DNA of 64,000 nt from Piscicola geometra. Lineage: Eukaryota; Annelida; Clitellata; Hirudinida; Piscicolidae. The position numbers and the translations under genes were made by a program. This document shows positions 26,801 through 41,800 of the stretch, piece by piece; positions within the stretch are counted from its first letter, which is position 1; every line of letters begins with the position of its first letter. Under the pieces are notes generated by a model, which ran no database searches, was not told the origin of the DNA, and saw only the letters and a list, made by a program, of their open reading frames with translations. The stretch is from the NCBI GenBank assembly GCA_943735955.1, contig OX030955.1, positions 12,489,383 through 12,553,382 on the forward strand, read 5' to 3'.

Positions 26801-29800
26801 ATCAACTACAGTGCCGACTCCTGCATCGACAACAGTGCTGACTACTGCATCAACAACAGTGCCGACTACTGCATCGACAACAGTGCCGACCACTGCATCG
26901 ACAACAGTGCCGACTAGTGCATCAACAGCAGTGACGACTACTGCATCGACAACAGTGCCTACTACTGCATCAACAACAGTGCCGACTACTGCATCAACAA
27001 CAGTGCCGACAAATGCATCGACAACAGTGCCGACTTCTGCATCGACAACAGTGCCAACTATTGCATCAACAACAGTGCCGACAACTGCTTCAACAACAGT
27101 GCCGACTACTGCATCGACAACAGTGCCGACCACTGCATCGACAACAGTGCCGACTACTGCATCAACAACAGTGCAGACTACTGCATCGACAACAGTGCCG
27201 ACTACTGCATCAACAACAGTGCCGACTACTGCATCGACAACAGTGCCGACTACTGCATCGACAACAGTGCCGACTACTGCATCAACAACAGTGCCGACTA
27301 CTGCATCGACAACAGTGCCGACTACAGCATTGACAACAGTGCTGACTACTGCATCAACTACAGTGCCGACTACTGCATCGACAACAGTGCCGACCACTGC
27401 ATCAACAACAGTGCCGACTACTGCATCAACAACAGTGCCGACTACTGCATCAACAACAGTGCCGACAACTGCATCGACAACAGTGCCGACTTCTGCATCG
27501 ACAACAGTGCCGACTACTGCATCAACAACAGTGCCGACTACTGCATCAACAACAGTGCCGACAACTGCATCGACAACAGTGCCGACTTCTGCATCGACAA
27601 CAGTGCCGACTACTGCATCAACAACAGTGCCGACAACTGCTTCAACAACAGTGCCGACTACTGCATCGACAACAGTGCCGACCACTGCATCGACAACAGT
27701 GCCGACTACTGCATCAACAACAGTGCAGACTACTGCATCGACAACAGTGCCGACTACTGCATCAAAAACAGTGCCGACTACTGCATCGACAACAGTGACG
27801 ACTACTGCATCGACAACAGTGCCGACAACTGCATCGACAACAGTGCCGACAACTGCATCAACAACAGTGCCGACTACTGCATCGACAACAGTGCCGACTA
27901 CTGCATCAACAACAGTGCCGAGTACTGCATCGACAACAGTTCCGACAACTGCATCGACAACAGTGCCGACTTCTGCATCGACAACAGTGCCGACTATTGC
28001 ATCAACAACAGTGCCGACAACTGCTTCAACAACAGTGCCGACTACTGCATCGACAACAGTGCCGACCACTGCATCGACAACAGTGCCGACTACTGCATCA
28101 ACAACAGTGCAGACTACTGCATCGACAACAGTGCTGACTACTGCATCAACAGCAGTGACGACTACTGCATCGACAACAGTGCCGACTACTGCATCAACAG
28201 CAGTGACGACTACTGCATCGACAACAGTGCCGACCACTGCATTAACAACAGTGCCGACTACTGCATCGACAACAGTGCCGACTACTGCATCAACAACAGT
28301 GCCGACTACTGCATCGACAACAGTGCCGACTACTGCATCGACAACAGTGCCGACTATTGCATCAACTACAGTGCCGACTCTTGCATCGACAACAGTGCTG
28401 ACTACTGCATCAACAACAGTGCCGACTACTGCATCGACAACAGTGCCGACCACTGCATCGACAACAGTGCCGACTAGTGCATCAACAGCAGTGACGACTA
28501 CTGCATCGACAACAGTGCCGACTACTGCATCGACAACAGTGCCGACTACTGCATCAACAACAGTGCCGACAACTGCATCGACAACAGTGCCGACTTCTGC
28601 ATCGACAACAGTGCCGACTATTGCATCAACAACAGTGCCGACAACTGCTTCAACAACAGTGCCGACTACTGCATCGACAACAGTGCCGACCACTGCATCG
28701 ACAACAGTGCCGACTACTACATCAACAACAGTGCAGACTACTGCATCGACAGCAGTGCCGACTACTGCATCAACAACAGTGCCGACTACTGCATCGACAA
28801 CAGTGCCGACTACTGCATCGACAACAGTGCCGACTACTGCATCAACAACAGTGCCGACTACTGCATCGACAACAGTGCCGACTACAGCATTGACAACAGT
28901 GCCGACTATTGCATCAACTACAGTGCCGACTCCTGCATCGACAACAGTGCTGACTACTGCATCAACTACAGTGCCGACCACTGCATCGACAACAGTGCCG
29001 ACCACTGCATCAACAACAGTGCCGACTACTGCATCAACAACAGTGCCGACTACTGCATCAACAACAGTGCCGACATCTGCATCGACAACAGTGCCGACTT
29101 CTGCATCGACAACAGTGCCGACTATTGCATCAACAAAAGTGCCGACAACTGCTTCAACAACAGTGCCGACGACTGCATCGACAACAGTGCCGACCTCTGC
29201 ATCGACAACAGTGCCGACTACTGCATCAACAACAGTGCAGACTACTGCATCGACAACAGTGCCGACTACTGCATCAAAAACAGTGCCGACTACTGCATCG
29301 ACAACAGTGCCGACTACTGCATCGACAACAGTGCCGACTACTGTATCGACAACAGTGCCGACAACTGCATCAACAACAGTGCCGACTACTGCATCGACAA
29401 CAGTGCCGACTACTGCATCGACAACAGTGCCGACTATTGCATCAACAACAGTGCCGACAACTGCTTCAACAACAGTGCCGACTACTGCATCGACAACAGT
29501 GCCGACCACTGCATCGACAACAGTGCCGACTACTGCATCAACAACAGTGCAGACTACTGCATCGACAACAGTGCCGACTACTACATCAACAACAGTGCAG
29601 ACTACTGCATCGACAGCAGTGCCGACTACTGCATCAACAACAGTGCCGACTACTGCATCGACAACAGTGCCGACTACTGCATCGACAACAGTGCCGACTA
29701 CTGCATCAACAACAGTGCCGACTACTGCATCGACAACAGTGCCGACTACAGCATTGACAACAGTGCCGACTATTGCATCAACTACAGTGCCGACTCCTGC

Positions 29801-32800
29801 ATCGACAACAGTGCTGACTACTGCATCAACTACAGTGCCGACCACTGCATCGACAACAGTGCCGACCACTGCATCGACAACAGTGCCGACTACTACATCA
29901 ACAACAGTGCAGACTACTGCATCGACAGCAGTGCCGACTACTGCATCAACAACAGTGCCGACTACTGCATCGACAACAGTGCCGACTACTGCATCGACAA
30001 CAGTGCCGACTACTGCATCAACAACAGTGCCGACTACTGCATCGACAACAGTGCCGACTACAGCATTGACAACAGTGCCGACTATTGCATCAACTACAGT
30101 GCCGACTCCTGCATCGACAACAGTGCTGACTACTGCATCAACTACAGTGCCGACCACTGCATCGACAACAGTGCCGACCACTGCATCAACAACAGTGCCG
30201 ACTACTGCATCAACAACAGTGCCGACTACTGCATCAACAACAGTGCCGACATCTGCATCGACAACAGTGCCGACTTCTGCATCGACAACAGTGCCGACTA
30301 TTGCATCAACAAAAGTGCCGACAACTGCTTCAACAACAGTGCCGACGACTGCATCGACAACAGTGCCGACCTCTGCATCGACAACAGTGCCGACTACTGC
30401 ATCAACAACAGTGCAGACTACTGCATCGACAACAGTGCCGACTACTGCATCAAAAACAGTGCCGACTACTGCATCGACAACAGTGCCGACTACTGCATCG
30501 ACAACAGTGCCGACTACTGTATCGACAACAGTGCCGACAACTGCATCAACAACAGTGCCGACTACTGCATCGACAACAGTGCCGACTACTGCATCGACAA
30601 CAGTGCCGACTATTGCATCAACAACAGTGCCGACAACTGCTTCAACAACAGTGCCGACTACTGCATCGACAACAGTGCCGACCACTGCATCGACAACAGT
30701 GCCGACTACTGCATCAACAACAGTGCAGACTACTGCATCGACAACAGTGCTGACTACTGCATCAACAGCAGTGACGACTACTGCATCGACAACAGTGCCG
30801 ACTACTGCATCAACAGCAGTGACGACTACTGCATCGACAACAGTGCCGACCACTGCATTAACAACAGTGCCGACTACTGCATCGACAACAGTGCCGACTA
30901 CTGCATCAACAGCAGTGACGACTACTGCATCGACAACAGTGCCGACTACTGCATCGACAACAGTGCCGACTACTGCATCAACAACAGTGCCGACTACTGC
31001 ATCGACAACAGTGCCGACTACAGCATTGACAACAGTGCCGACTATTGCATCAACTACAGTGCCGACTCCTGCATCGACAACAGTGCTGACTACTGCATCA
31101 ACTACAGTGCCGACTACTGCATCGACAACAGTGCCGACCACTGCATCAACAACAGTGCCGACTACTGCATCAACAACAGTGCCGACTACTGCATCAACAA
31201 CAGTGCCGACAACTGCATCGACAACAGTGCCGACTACTGCATCGACAACAGTGCCGACTACTGCATCGACAACAGTGCCGACTATTGCATCAACAACAGT
31301 GCCGACAACTGCTTCAACAACAGTGCCGACTACTGCATCGACAACAGTGCCGACCACTGCATCGACAACAGTGCCGACTACTGCATCAACAACAGTGCAG
31401 ACTACTGCATCGACAACAGTGCCGACTACTGCATCAAAAACAGTGCCGACTACTGCATCGACAACAGTGCCGACTACTGCATCCACAACAGTGCCGACTA
31501 CTGCATCGACAACAGTGCCGACAACTGCATCAACAACAGTGCCGACTACTGCATCGACAACAGTGCCGACTACTGCATCAACAACAGTGCCGAGTACTGC
31601 ATCGACAACAGTTCCGACAACTGCATCGACAACAGTGCCGACTTCTGCATCGACAACAGTGCCGACTATTGCATCAACAACAGTGCCGACAACTGCTTCA
31701 ACAACAGTGCCGACTACTGCATCGACAACAGTGCCGACCACTGCATCGACAACAGTGCCGACTACTGCATCAACAACAGTGCAGACTACTGCATCGACAA
31801 CAGTGCTGACTACTGCATCAACAGCAGTGACGACTACTGCATCGACAACAGTGCCGACTACTGCATCAACAGCAGTGACGACTACTGCATCGACAACAGT
31901 GCCGACCACTGCATTAACAACAGTGCCGACTACTGCATCGACAACAGTGCCGACTACTGCATCAACAACAGTGCCGACTACTGCATCGACAACAGTGCCG
32001 ACTACTGCATCGACAACGGTGCCGACTATTGCATCAACTACAGTGCCGACTTCTGCATCGACAACAGTGCAGACTACTGCATCGTCAACAGTGCCGACTA
32101 CTGCATCAACAACAGTGCAGACTACTGCATCGACAACAGTGCCGACTACTGCATCAACAACAGTGCCGACTACTGCATCGACAACAGTGCCGACTACTGC
32201 ATCGACAACAGTGCCGACTACTGCATCAACAACAGTGCCGACTACTGCATCGACAACAGTGCCGACTACAGCATTGACAACAGTGCCGACTATTGCATCA
32301 ACTACAGTGCCGACTCCTGCATCGACAACAGTGCTGACTACTGCATCAACTACAGTGCCGACCACTGCATCGACAACAGTGCCGACCACTGCATCAACAA
32401 CAGTGCCGACTTCTGCATCGACAACAGTGCCGACTATTGCATCAACAAAAGTGCCGACAACTGCTTCAACAACAGTGCCGACTACTGCATCGACAACAGT
32501 GCCGGCCACTGCATCGACAACAGTGCCGACTACTGCATCAACAACAGTGCAGACTACTGCATCGATAACAGTGCCGACTACTGCATCAAAAACAGTGCCG
32601 ACTACTGCATCGACAACAGTGCCGACTACTGCATCGACAACAGTGCCGACTACTGCATCGACAACAGTGCCGACAACTGCATCAACAACTGTTCCGACTA
32701 CTGCATCGACAACAGTGCCGACTACTGCATCGACAACAGTGTCGACTATTGCATCAACAACAGTGCCGAGTACTGCATCAACAACAGTGCAGACTACTGC

Positions 32801-35800
32801 ATCGACAACAGTGCTGACTACTGCATCAACAGCAGTGACGACTACTGCATCGACAACAGTGCCGACTACTGCATCAACAGCAGTGACGACTACTGCATCG
32901 ACAACAGTGCCGACCACTGCATTAACAACAGTGCCGACTACTGCATCGACAACAGTGCCGACTACTGCATCAACAACAGTGCCGACTACTGCATCGACAA
33001 CAGTGCCGACTACTGCATCGACAACAGTGCCGACTATTGCATCAACTACAGTGCCGACTCCTGCATCGACAACAGTGCTGACTACTGCATCAACAACAGT
33101 GCCGACTACTGCATCGACAACAGTGCCGATCACTGCATCGACAACAGTGCCGACTAGTGCATCAACAGCAGTGACGACTACTGCATCGACAACAGTGCCG
33201 ACTACTGCATCAACAACAGTGCCGACTACTGCATCAACAACAGTGCCGACAACTGCATCGACAACAGTGCCGACTTCTGCATCGACAACAGTGCCGACTA
33301 TTGCATCGACAACAGTGCCGACAACTGCTTCAACAACAGTGCCGACTACTGCATCGACAACAGTGCCGACCACTGCATCGACAACAGTGCCGACTACTGC
33401 ATCAACAACAGTGCAGACTACTGCATCGACAACAGTGCCGACTACTGCATCAACAACAGTGCCGACTACTGCATCGACAACAGTGCCGACTACTGCATCG
33501 ACAACAGTGCCGACTACTGCATCGACAACAGTGCCGACATCTGCATCAACAACAGTGCCAACTACTGCATCGACAACAGTGCCGACCACTGCATTAACAA
33601 CAGTGCCGACTACTGCATCGACAACAGTGCCGACTACTGCATCAACAACGGTGCCGACTACTGCATCGACAACAGTGCCGACTACTGCATCGACAACAGT
33701 GCCGACTATAACATCAACTACAGTGCTGACTACTGCATCAACAACAGTGCCGACTACTGCATCGACAACAGTGCCAACCACTGCATCGACAACAGTGCCG
33801 ACTAGTGCATCAACAGCAGTGACGACTACTGCATCGACAATAGTGCCGACTAGTGCATCAACAACAGTGCCGACTACTGCATCAACAACAGTGCCGACAA
33901 CTGCATCAACAACAGTGCCGACTTCTGCATCGACAACAGTGCCGACTATTGCATCAACAACAGTGCCGACAACTGCTTCAACAACAGTGCCGACTACTGC
34001 ATCGACAACAGTGCCGACCACTGCATCGACAACAGTGCCGACTACTGCATCAACAACAGTGCAGACTACTGCATCGACAACAGTGCCGACTACTGCATCA
34101 ACAACAGTGCCGACTACTGCATCGACAACAGTGCCGACTACTGCATCGACAACAGTGCCGACTACTGCATTGACAACAGTGCCGACAACTGCATCAACAA
34201 CAGTGCCGACTACTGCATCGACAACAGTGCCGACTACTGCATCGACAACAGTGTCGACTATTGCATCAACAACAGTGCCGAGTACTGCATCAACAACAGT
34301 GCCGACAACTGCTTCAACAACAGTGCCGACTACTGCATCGACAACAGTGCCGACCACTGCATCGACAACAGTGCCGACCACTGCATCGACAACAGTGCCG
34401 ACTACTGCATCAACAGCAGTGACGACTACTGCATCGACAACAGTGCCGACTACTGCATCAACAACAGTGCCGACTACTGCATCGACAACAGTGCCGACCA
34501 CTGCATTAACAACAGTGCCGACTACTGCATCGACAACAGTGCCGACTACTGCATCAACAACAGTGCCGACTACTGCATCGACAACAGTGCCGACTACTGC
34601 ATCTACAACAGTGCCGACTATTGCATCAACTACAGGGCCGACTCCTTCATCGACAACAGTGCTGACTACTGCATCAACAACAGTGCCGACTACTGCATCG
34701 ACAACAGTGCCGACCACTGCATCGACAACAGTGCCGACTAGTGCATCAACAGCAGTGCCGACTACTGCATCGACAACAGTGCCGACCACTGCATTAACAA
34801 CAGTGCCGACTACTGCATCGACAACAGTGCCGACTACTGCATCAACAACGGTGCCGACTACTGCATCGACAACAGTGCCGACTACTGCATCGACAACGGT
34901 GCCGACTATAACATCAACTACAGTGCAGACTCCTGCATCGACAACAGTGCTGACTACTGCATCAACAACAGTGCCGACTACTGCATCGACAACAGTGCCG
35001 ACCACTGCATCGACAACAGTGCCGACTAGTGCATCAACAGCAGTGACGACTACTGCATCGACAATAGTGCCGACTAGTGCATCAACAACAGTGCCGACTA
35101 CTGCATCAACAACAGTGCCGACAACTGCATCGACAACAGTGCCGACTTCTGCATCGACAACAGTGCCGACTATTGCATTAACAACAGTGCCGACAACTGC
35201 TTCAACAACAGTGCCGACTACTGCATCGACAACAGTGCCGACCACTGCATCGACAACAGTGCCGACTACTGCATCAACAACAGTGCAGACTACTGCATCG
35301 ACAACAGTGCCGACTACTGCATCAACAACAGTGCCGACTACTGCATCGACAACAGTGCCGACTACTGCATCGACAACAGTGCCGACTACTGCATTGACAA
35401 CAGTGCCGACAACTGCATCAACAACAGTGCCGACTACTGCATCAAAAACAGTGCCGACTACTGCATCGACAACAGTGCCGACTACTGCATCGACAACAGT
35501 GCCGACTACTGCATCGACAACAGTGCCGACAACTGCATCAACAACAGTGCCGACTACTGCATCGACAACAGTGCCGACTACTGCATCAACAACAGTGCCG
35601 AGTACTGCATCGACAACAGTTCCGACAACTGCATCGACAACAGTGCCGACTTCTGCATCGACAACAGTGCCGACTATTGCATCAACAACAGTGCCGACAA
35701 CTGCTTCAACAACAGTGCCGACTACTGCATCGACAACAGTGCCGACCACTGCATCGACAACAGTGCCGACTACTGCATCAACAACAGTGCAGACTACTGC

Positions 35801-38800
35801 ATCGACAACAGTGCTGACTACTGCATCAACAGCAGTGACGACTACTGCATCGACAACAGTGCCGACTACTGCATCAACAGCAGTGACGACTACTGCATCG
35901 ACAACAGTGCCGACCACTGCATTAACAACAGTGCCGACTACTGCATCGACAACAGTGCCGACTACTGCATCAACAACAGTGCCGACTACTGCATCGACAA
36001 CAGTGCCGACTACTGCATCGACAACGGTGCCGACTATTGCATCAACTACAGTGCCGACTCCTGCATCGACAACAGTGCAGACTACTGCATCGTCAACAGT
36101 GCCGACTACTGCATCAACAACAGTGCAGACTACTGCATCGACAACAGTGCCGACTACTGCATCAACAACAGTGCCGACTACTGCATCGACAACAGTGCCG
36201 ACTACTGCATCGACAACAGTGCCGACTACTGCATCAACAACAGTGCCGACTACTGCATCGACAACAGTGCCGACTACAGCATTGACAACAGTGCCGACTA
36301 TTGCATCAACTACAGTGCCGACTCCTGCATCGACAACAGTGCTGACTACTGCATCAACTACAGTGCCGACCACTGCATCGACAACAGTGCCGACCACTGC
36401 ATCAACAACAGTGCCGACTTCTGCATCGACAACAGTGCCGACTATTGCATCAACAAAAGTGCCGACAACTGCTTCAACAACAGTGCCGACTACTGCATCG
36501 ACAACAGTGCCGGCCACTGCATCGACAACAGTGCCGACTACTGCATCAACAACAGTGCAGACTACTGCATCGATAACAGTGCCGACTACTGCATCAAAAA
36601 CAGTGCCGACTACTGCATCGACAACAGTGCCGACTACTGCATCGACAACAGTGCCGACTACTGCATCGACAACAGTGCCGACAACTGCATCAACAACTGT
36701 TCCGACTACTGCATCGACAACAGTGCCGACTACTGCATCGACAACAGTGTCGACTATTGCATCAACAACAGTGCCGAGTACTGCATCAACAACAGTGCAG
36801 ACTACTGCATCGACAACAGTGCTGACTACTGCATCAACAGCAGTGACGACTACTGCATCGACAACAGTGCCGACTACTGCATCAACAGCAGTGACGACTA
36901 CTGCATCGACAACAGTGCCGACCACTGCATTAACAACAGTGCCGACTACTGCATCGACAACAGTGCCGACTACTGCATCAACAACAGTGCCGACTACTGC
37001 ATCGACAACAGTGCCGACTACTGCATCGACAACAGTGCCGACTATTGCATCAACTACAGTGCCGACTCCTGCATCGACAACAGTGCTGACTACTGCATCA
37101 ACAACAGTGCCGACTACTGCATCGACAACAGTGCCGATCACTGCATCGACAACAGTGCCGACTAGTGCATCAACAGCAGTGACGACTACTGCATCGACAA
37201 CAGTGCCGACTACTGCATCAACAACAGTGCCGACTACTGCATCAACAACAGTGCCGACAACTGCATCGACAACAGTGCCGACTACTGCATCGACAACAGT
37301 GCCGACTACTGCATCGACAACAGTGCCGACTACTGCATCGACAACAGTGCCGACAACTGCATCAACAACAGTGCCGACTACTGCATCGACAACAGTGCCG
37401 ACTACTGCATCAACAACAGTGCCGAGTACTGCATCGACAACAGTTCCGACAACTGCATCGACAACAGTGCCGACTTCTGCATCGACAACAGTGCCGACTA
37501 TTGCATCAACAACAGTGCCGACAACTGCTTCAACAACAGTGCCGACTACTGCATCGACAACAGTGCCGACCACTGCATCGACAACAGTGCCGACTACTGC
37601 ATCAACAACAGTGCAGACTACTGCATCGACAACAGTGCTGACTACTGCATCAACAGCAGTGACGACTACTGCATCGACAACAGTGCCGACTACTGCATCA
37701 ACAGCAGTGACGACTACTGCATCGACAACAGTGCCGACCACTGCATTAACAACAGTGCCGACTACTGCATCGACAACAGTGCCGACTACTGCATCAACAA
37801 CAGTGCCGACTACTGCATCGACAACAGTGCCGACTACTGCATCGACAACGGTGCCGACTATTGCATCAACTACAGTGCCGACTCCTGCATCGACAACAGT
37901 GCAGACTACTGCATCGTCAACAGTGCCGACTACTGCATCAACAACAGTGCAGACTACTGCATCGACAACAGTGCCGACTACTGCATCAACAACAGTGCCG
38001 ACTACTGCATCGACAACAGTGCCGACTACTGCATCGACAACAGTGCCGACTACTGCATCAACAACAGTGCCGACTACTGCATCGACAACAGTGCCGACTA
38101 CAGCATTGACAACAGTGCCGACTATTGCATCAACTACAGTGCCGACTCCTGCATCGACAACAGTGCTGACTACTGCATCAACTACAGTGCCGACCACTGC
38201 ATCGACAACAGTGCCGACCACTGCATCAACAACAGTGCCGACTTCTGCATCGACAACAGTGCCGACTATTGCATCAACAAAAGTGCCGACAACTGCTTCA
38301 ACAACAGTGCCGACTACTGCATCGACAACAGTGCCGGCCACTGCATCGACAACAGTGCCGACTACTGCATCAACAACAGTGCAGACTACTGCATCGATAA
38401 CAGTGCCGACTACTGCATCAAAAACAGTGCCGACTACTGCATCGACAACAGTGCCGACTACTGCATCGACAACAGTGCCGACTACTGCATCGACAACAGT
38501 GCCGACAACTGCATCAACAACTGTTCCGACTACTGCATCGACAACAGTGCCGACTACTGCATCGACAACAGTGTCGACTATTGCATCAACAACAGTGCCG
38601 AGTACTGCATCAACAACAGTGCAGACTACTGCATCGACAACAGTGCTGACTACTGCATCAACAGCAGTGACGACTACTGCATCGACAACAGTGCCGACTA
38701 CTGCATCAACAGCAGTGACGACTACTGCATCGACAACAGTGCCGACCACTGCATTAACAACAGTGCCGACTACTGCATCGACAACAGTGCCGACTACTGC

Positions 38801-41800
38801 ATCAACAACAGTGCCGACTACTGCATCGACAACAGTGCCGACTACTGCATCGACAACAGTGCCGACTATTGCATCAACTACAGTGCCGACTCCTGCATCG
38901 ACAACAGTGCTGACTACTGCATCAACAACAGTGCCGACTACTGCATCGACAACAGTGCCGATCACTGCATCGACAACAGTGCCGACTAGTGCATCAACAG
39001 CAGTGACGACTACTGCATCGACAACAGTGCCGACTACTGCATCAACAACAGTGCCGACTACTGCATCAACAACAGTGCCGACAACTGCATACACAACAGT
39101 GCCGACTTCTGCATCGACAACAGTGCCGACTATTGCATCGACAACAGTGCCGACAACTGCTTCAACAACAGTGCCGACTACTGCATCGACAACAGTGCCG
39201 ACTACTGCATCGACAACAGTGCCGACTACTGCATCGACAACAGTGCCGACATCTGCATCAACAACAGTGCCAACTACTGCATCGACAACAGTGCCGACCA
39301 CTGCATTAACAACAGTGCCGACTACTGCATCGACAACAGTGCCGACTACTGCATCAACAACGGTGCCGACTACTGCATCGACAACAGTGCCGACTACTGC
39401 ATCGACAACAGTGCCGACTATAACATCAACTACAGTGCTGACTACTGCATCAACAACAGTGCCGACTACTGCATCGACAACAGTGCCAACCACTGCATCG
39501 ACAACAGTGCCGACTAGTGCATCAACAGCAGTGACGACTACTGCATCGACAATAGTGCCGACTAGTGCATCAACAACAGTGCCGACTACTGCATCAACAA
39601 CAGTGCCGACAACTGCATCGACAACAGTGCCGACTTCTGCATCGACAACAGTGCCGACTATTGCATCAACAACAGTGCCGACAACTGCTTCAACAACAGT
39701 GCCGACTACTGCATCGACAACAGTGCCGACCACTGCATCGACAACAGTGCCGACTACTGCATCAACAACAGTGCAGACTACTGCATCGACAACAGTGCCG
39801 ACTACTGCATCAACAACAGTGCCGACTACTGCATCGACAACAGTGCCGACTACTGCATCGACAACAGTGCCGACTACTGCATTGACAACAGTGCCGACAA
39901 CTGCATCAACAACAGTGCCGACTACTGCATCGACAACAGTGCCGACTACTGCATCGACAACAGTGTCGACTATTGCATCAACAACAGTGCCGAGTACTGC
40001 ATCAACAACAGTGCCGACAACTGCTTCAACAACAGTGCCGACTACTGCATCGACAACAGTGCCGACCACTGCATCGACAACAGTGCCGACCACTGCATCG
40101 ACAACAGTGCCGACTACTGCATCAACAGCAGTGACGACTACTGCATCGACAACAGTGCCGACTACTGCATCAACAACAGTGCCGACTACTGCATCGACAA
40201 CAGTGCCGACCACTGCATTAACAACAGTGCCGACTACTGCATCGACAACAGTGCCGACTACTGCATCTACAACAGTGCCGACTATTGCATCAACTACAGG
40301 GCCGACTCCTTCATCGACAACAGTGCTGACTACTGCATCAACAACAGTGCCGACTACTGCATCGACAACAGTGCCGACCACTGCATCGACAACAGTGCCG
40401 ACTAGTGCATCAACAGCAGTGCCGACTACTGCATCGACAACAGTGCCGACCACTGCATTAACAACAGTGCCGACTACTGCATCGACAACAGTGCCGACTA
40501 CTGCATCAACAACGGTGCCGACTACTGCATCGACAACAGTGCCGACTACTGCATCGACAACGGTGCCGACTATAACATCAACTACAGTGCAGACTCCTGC
40601 ATCGACAACAGTGCTGACTACTGCATCAACAACAGTGCCGACTACTGCATCGACAACAGTGCCGACCACTGCATCGACAACAGTGCCGACTAGTGCATCA
40701 ACAGCAGTGACGACTACTGCATCGACAATAGTGCCGACTAGTGCATCAACAACAGTGCCGACTACTGCATCAACAACAGTGCCGACAACTGCATCGACAA
40801 CAGTGCCGACTTCTGCATCGACAACAGTGCCGACTATTGCATCAACAACAGTGCCGACAACTGCTTCAACAACAGTGCCGACTACTGCATCGACAACAGT
40901 GCCGACCACTGCATCGACAACAGTGCCGACTACTGCATCAACAACAGTGCAGACTACTGCATCGACAACAGTGCCGACTACTGCATCAACAACAGTGCCG
41001 ACTACTGCATCGACAACAGTGCCGACTACTGCATCGACAACAGTGCCGACTACTGCATTGACAACAGTGCCGACAACTGCATCAACAACAGTGCCGACTA
41101 CTGCATCGACAACAGTGCCGACTACTGCATCGACAACAGTGTCGACTATTGCATCAACAACAGTGCCGAGTACTGCATCAACAACAGTGCCGACTACTGC
41201 ACCGACAACAGTGCCGACCACTGCATCGACAACAGTGCCGACCACTGCATCGACAACAGTGCCGACTACTGCATCAACAGCAGTGACGACTACTGCATCG
41301 ACAACAGTGCCGACTACTGCATCAACAACAGTGCCGACTACTGCATCGACAACAGTGCCGACCACTGCATTAACAACAGTGCCGACTACTGCATCGACAA
41401 CAGTGCCGACTACTGCATCAACAACAGTGCCGACTACTGCATCGACAACAGTGCCGACTACTGCATCGACAACAGTGCCGACTACTGCATTGACAACAGT
41501 GCCGACAACTGCATCAACAACAGTGCCGACTACTGCATCGACAACAGTGTCGACTACTGCATCGACAACAGTGTCGACTATTGCATCAACAACAGTGCCG
41601 AGTACTGCATCAACAACAGTGCCGACAACTGCTTCAACAACAGTGCCGACTACTGCATCGACAACAGTGCCGACCACTGCATCGACAACAGTGCCGACCA
41701 CTGCATCGACAACAGTGCCGACTACTGCATCAACAGCAGTGACGACTACTGCATCGACAACAGTGCCGACTACTGCATCAACAACAGTGCCGACTACTGC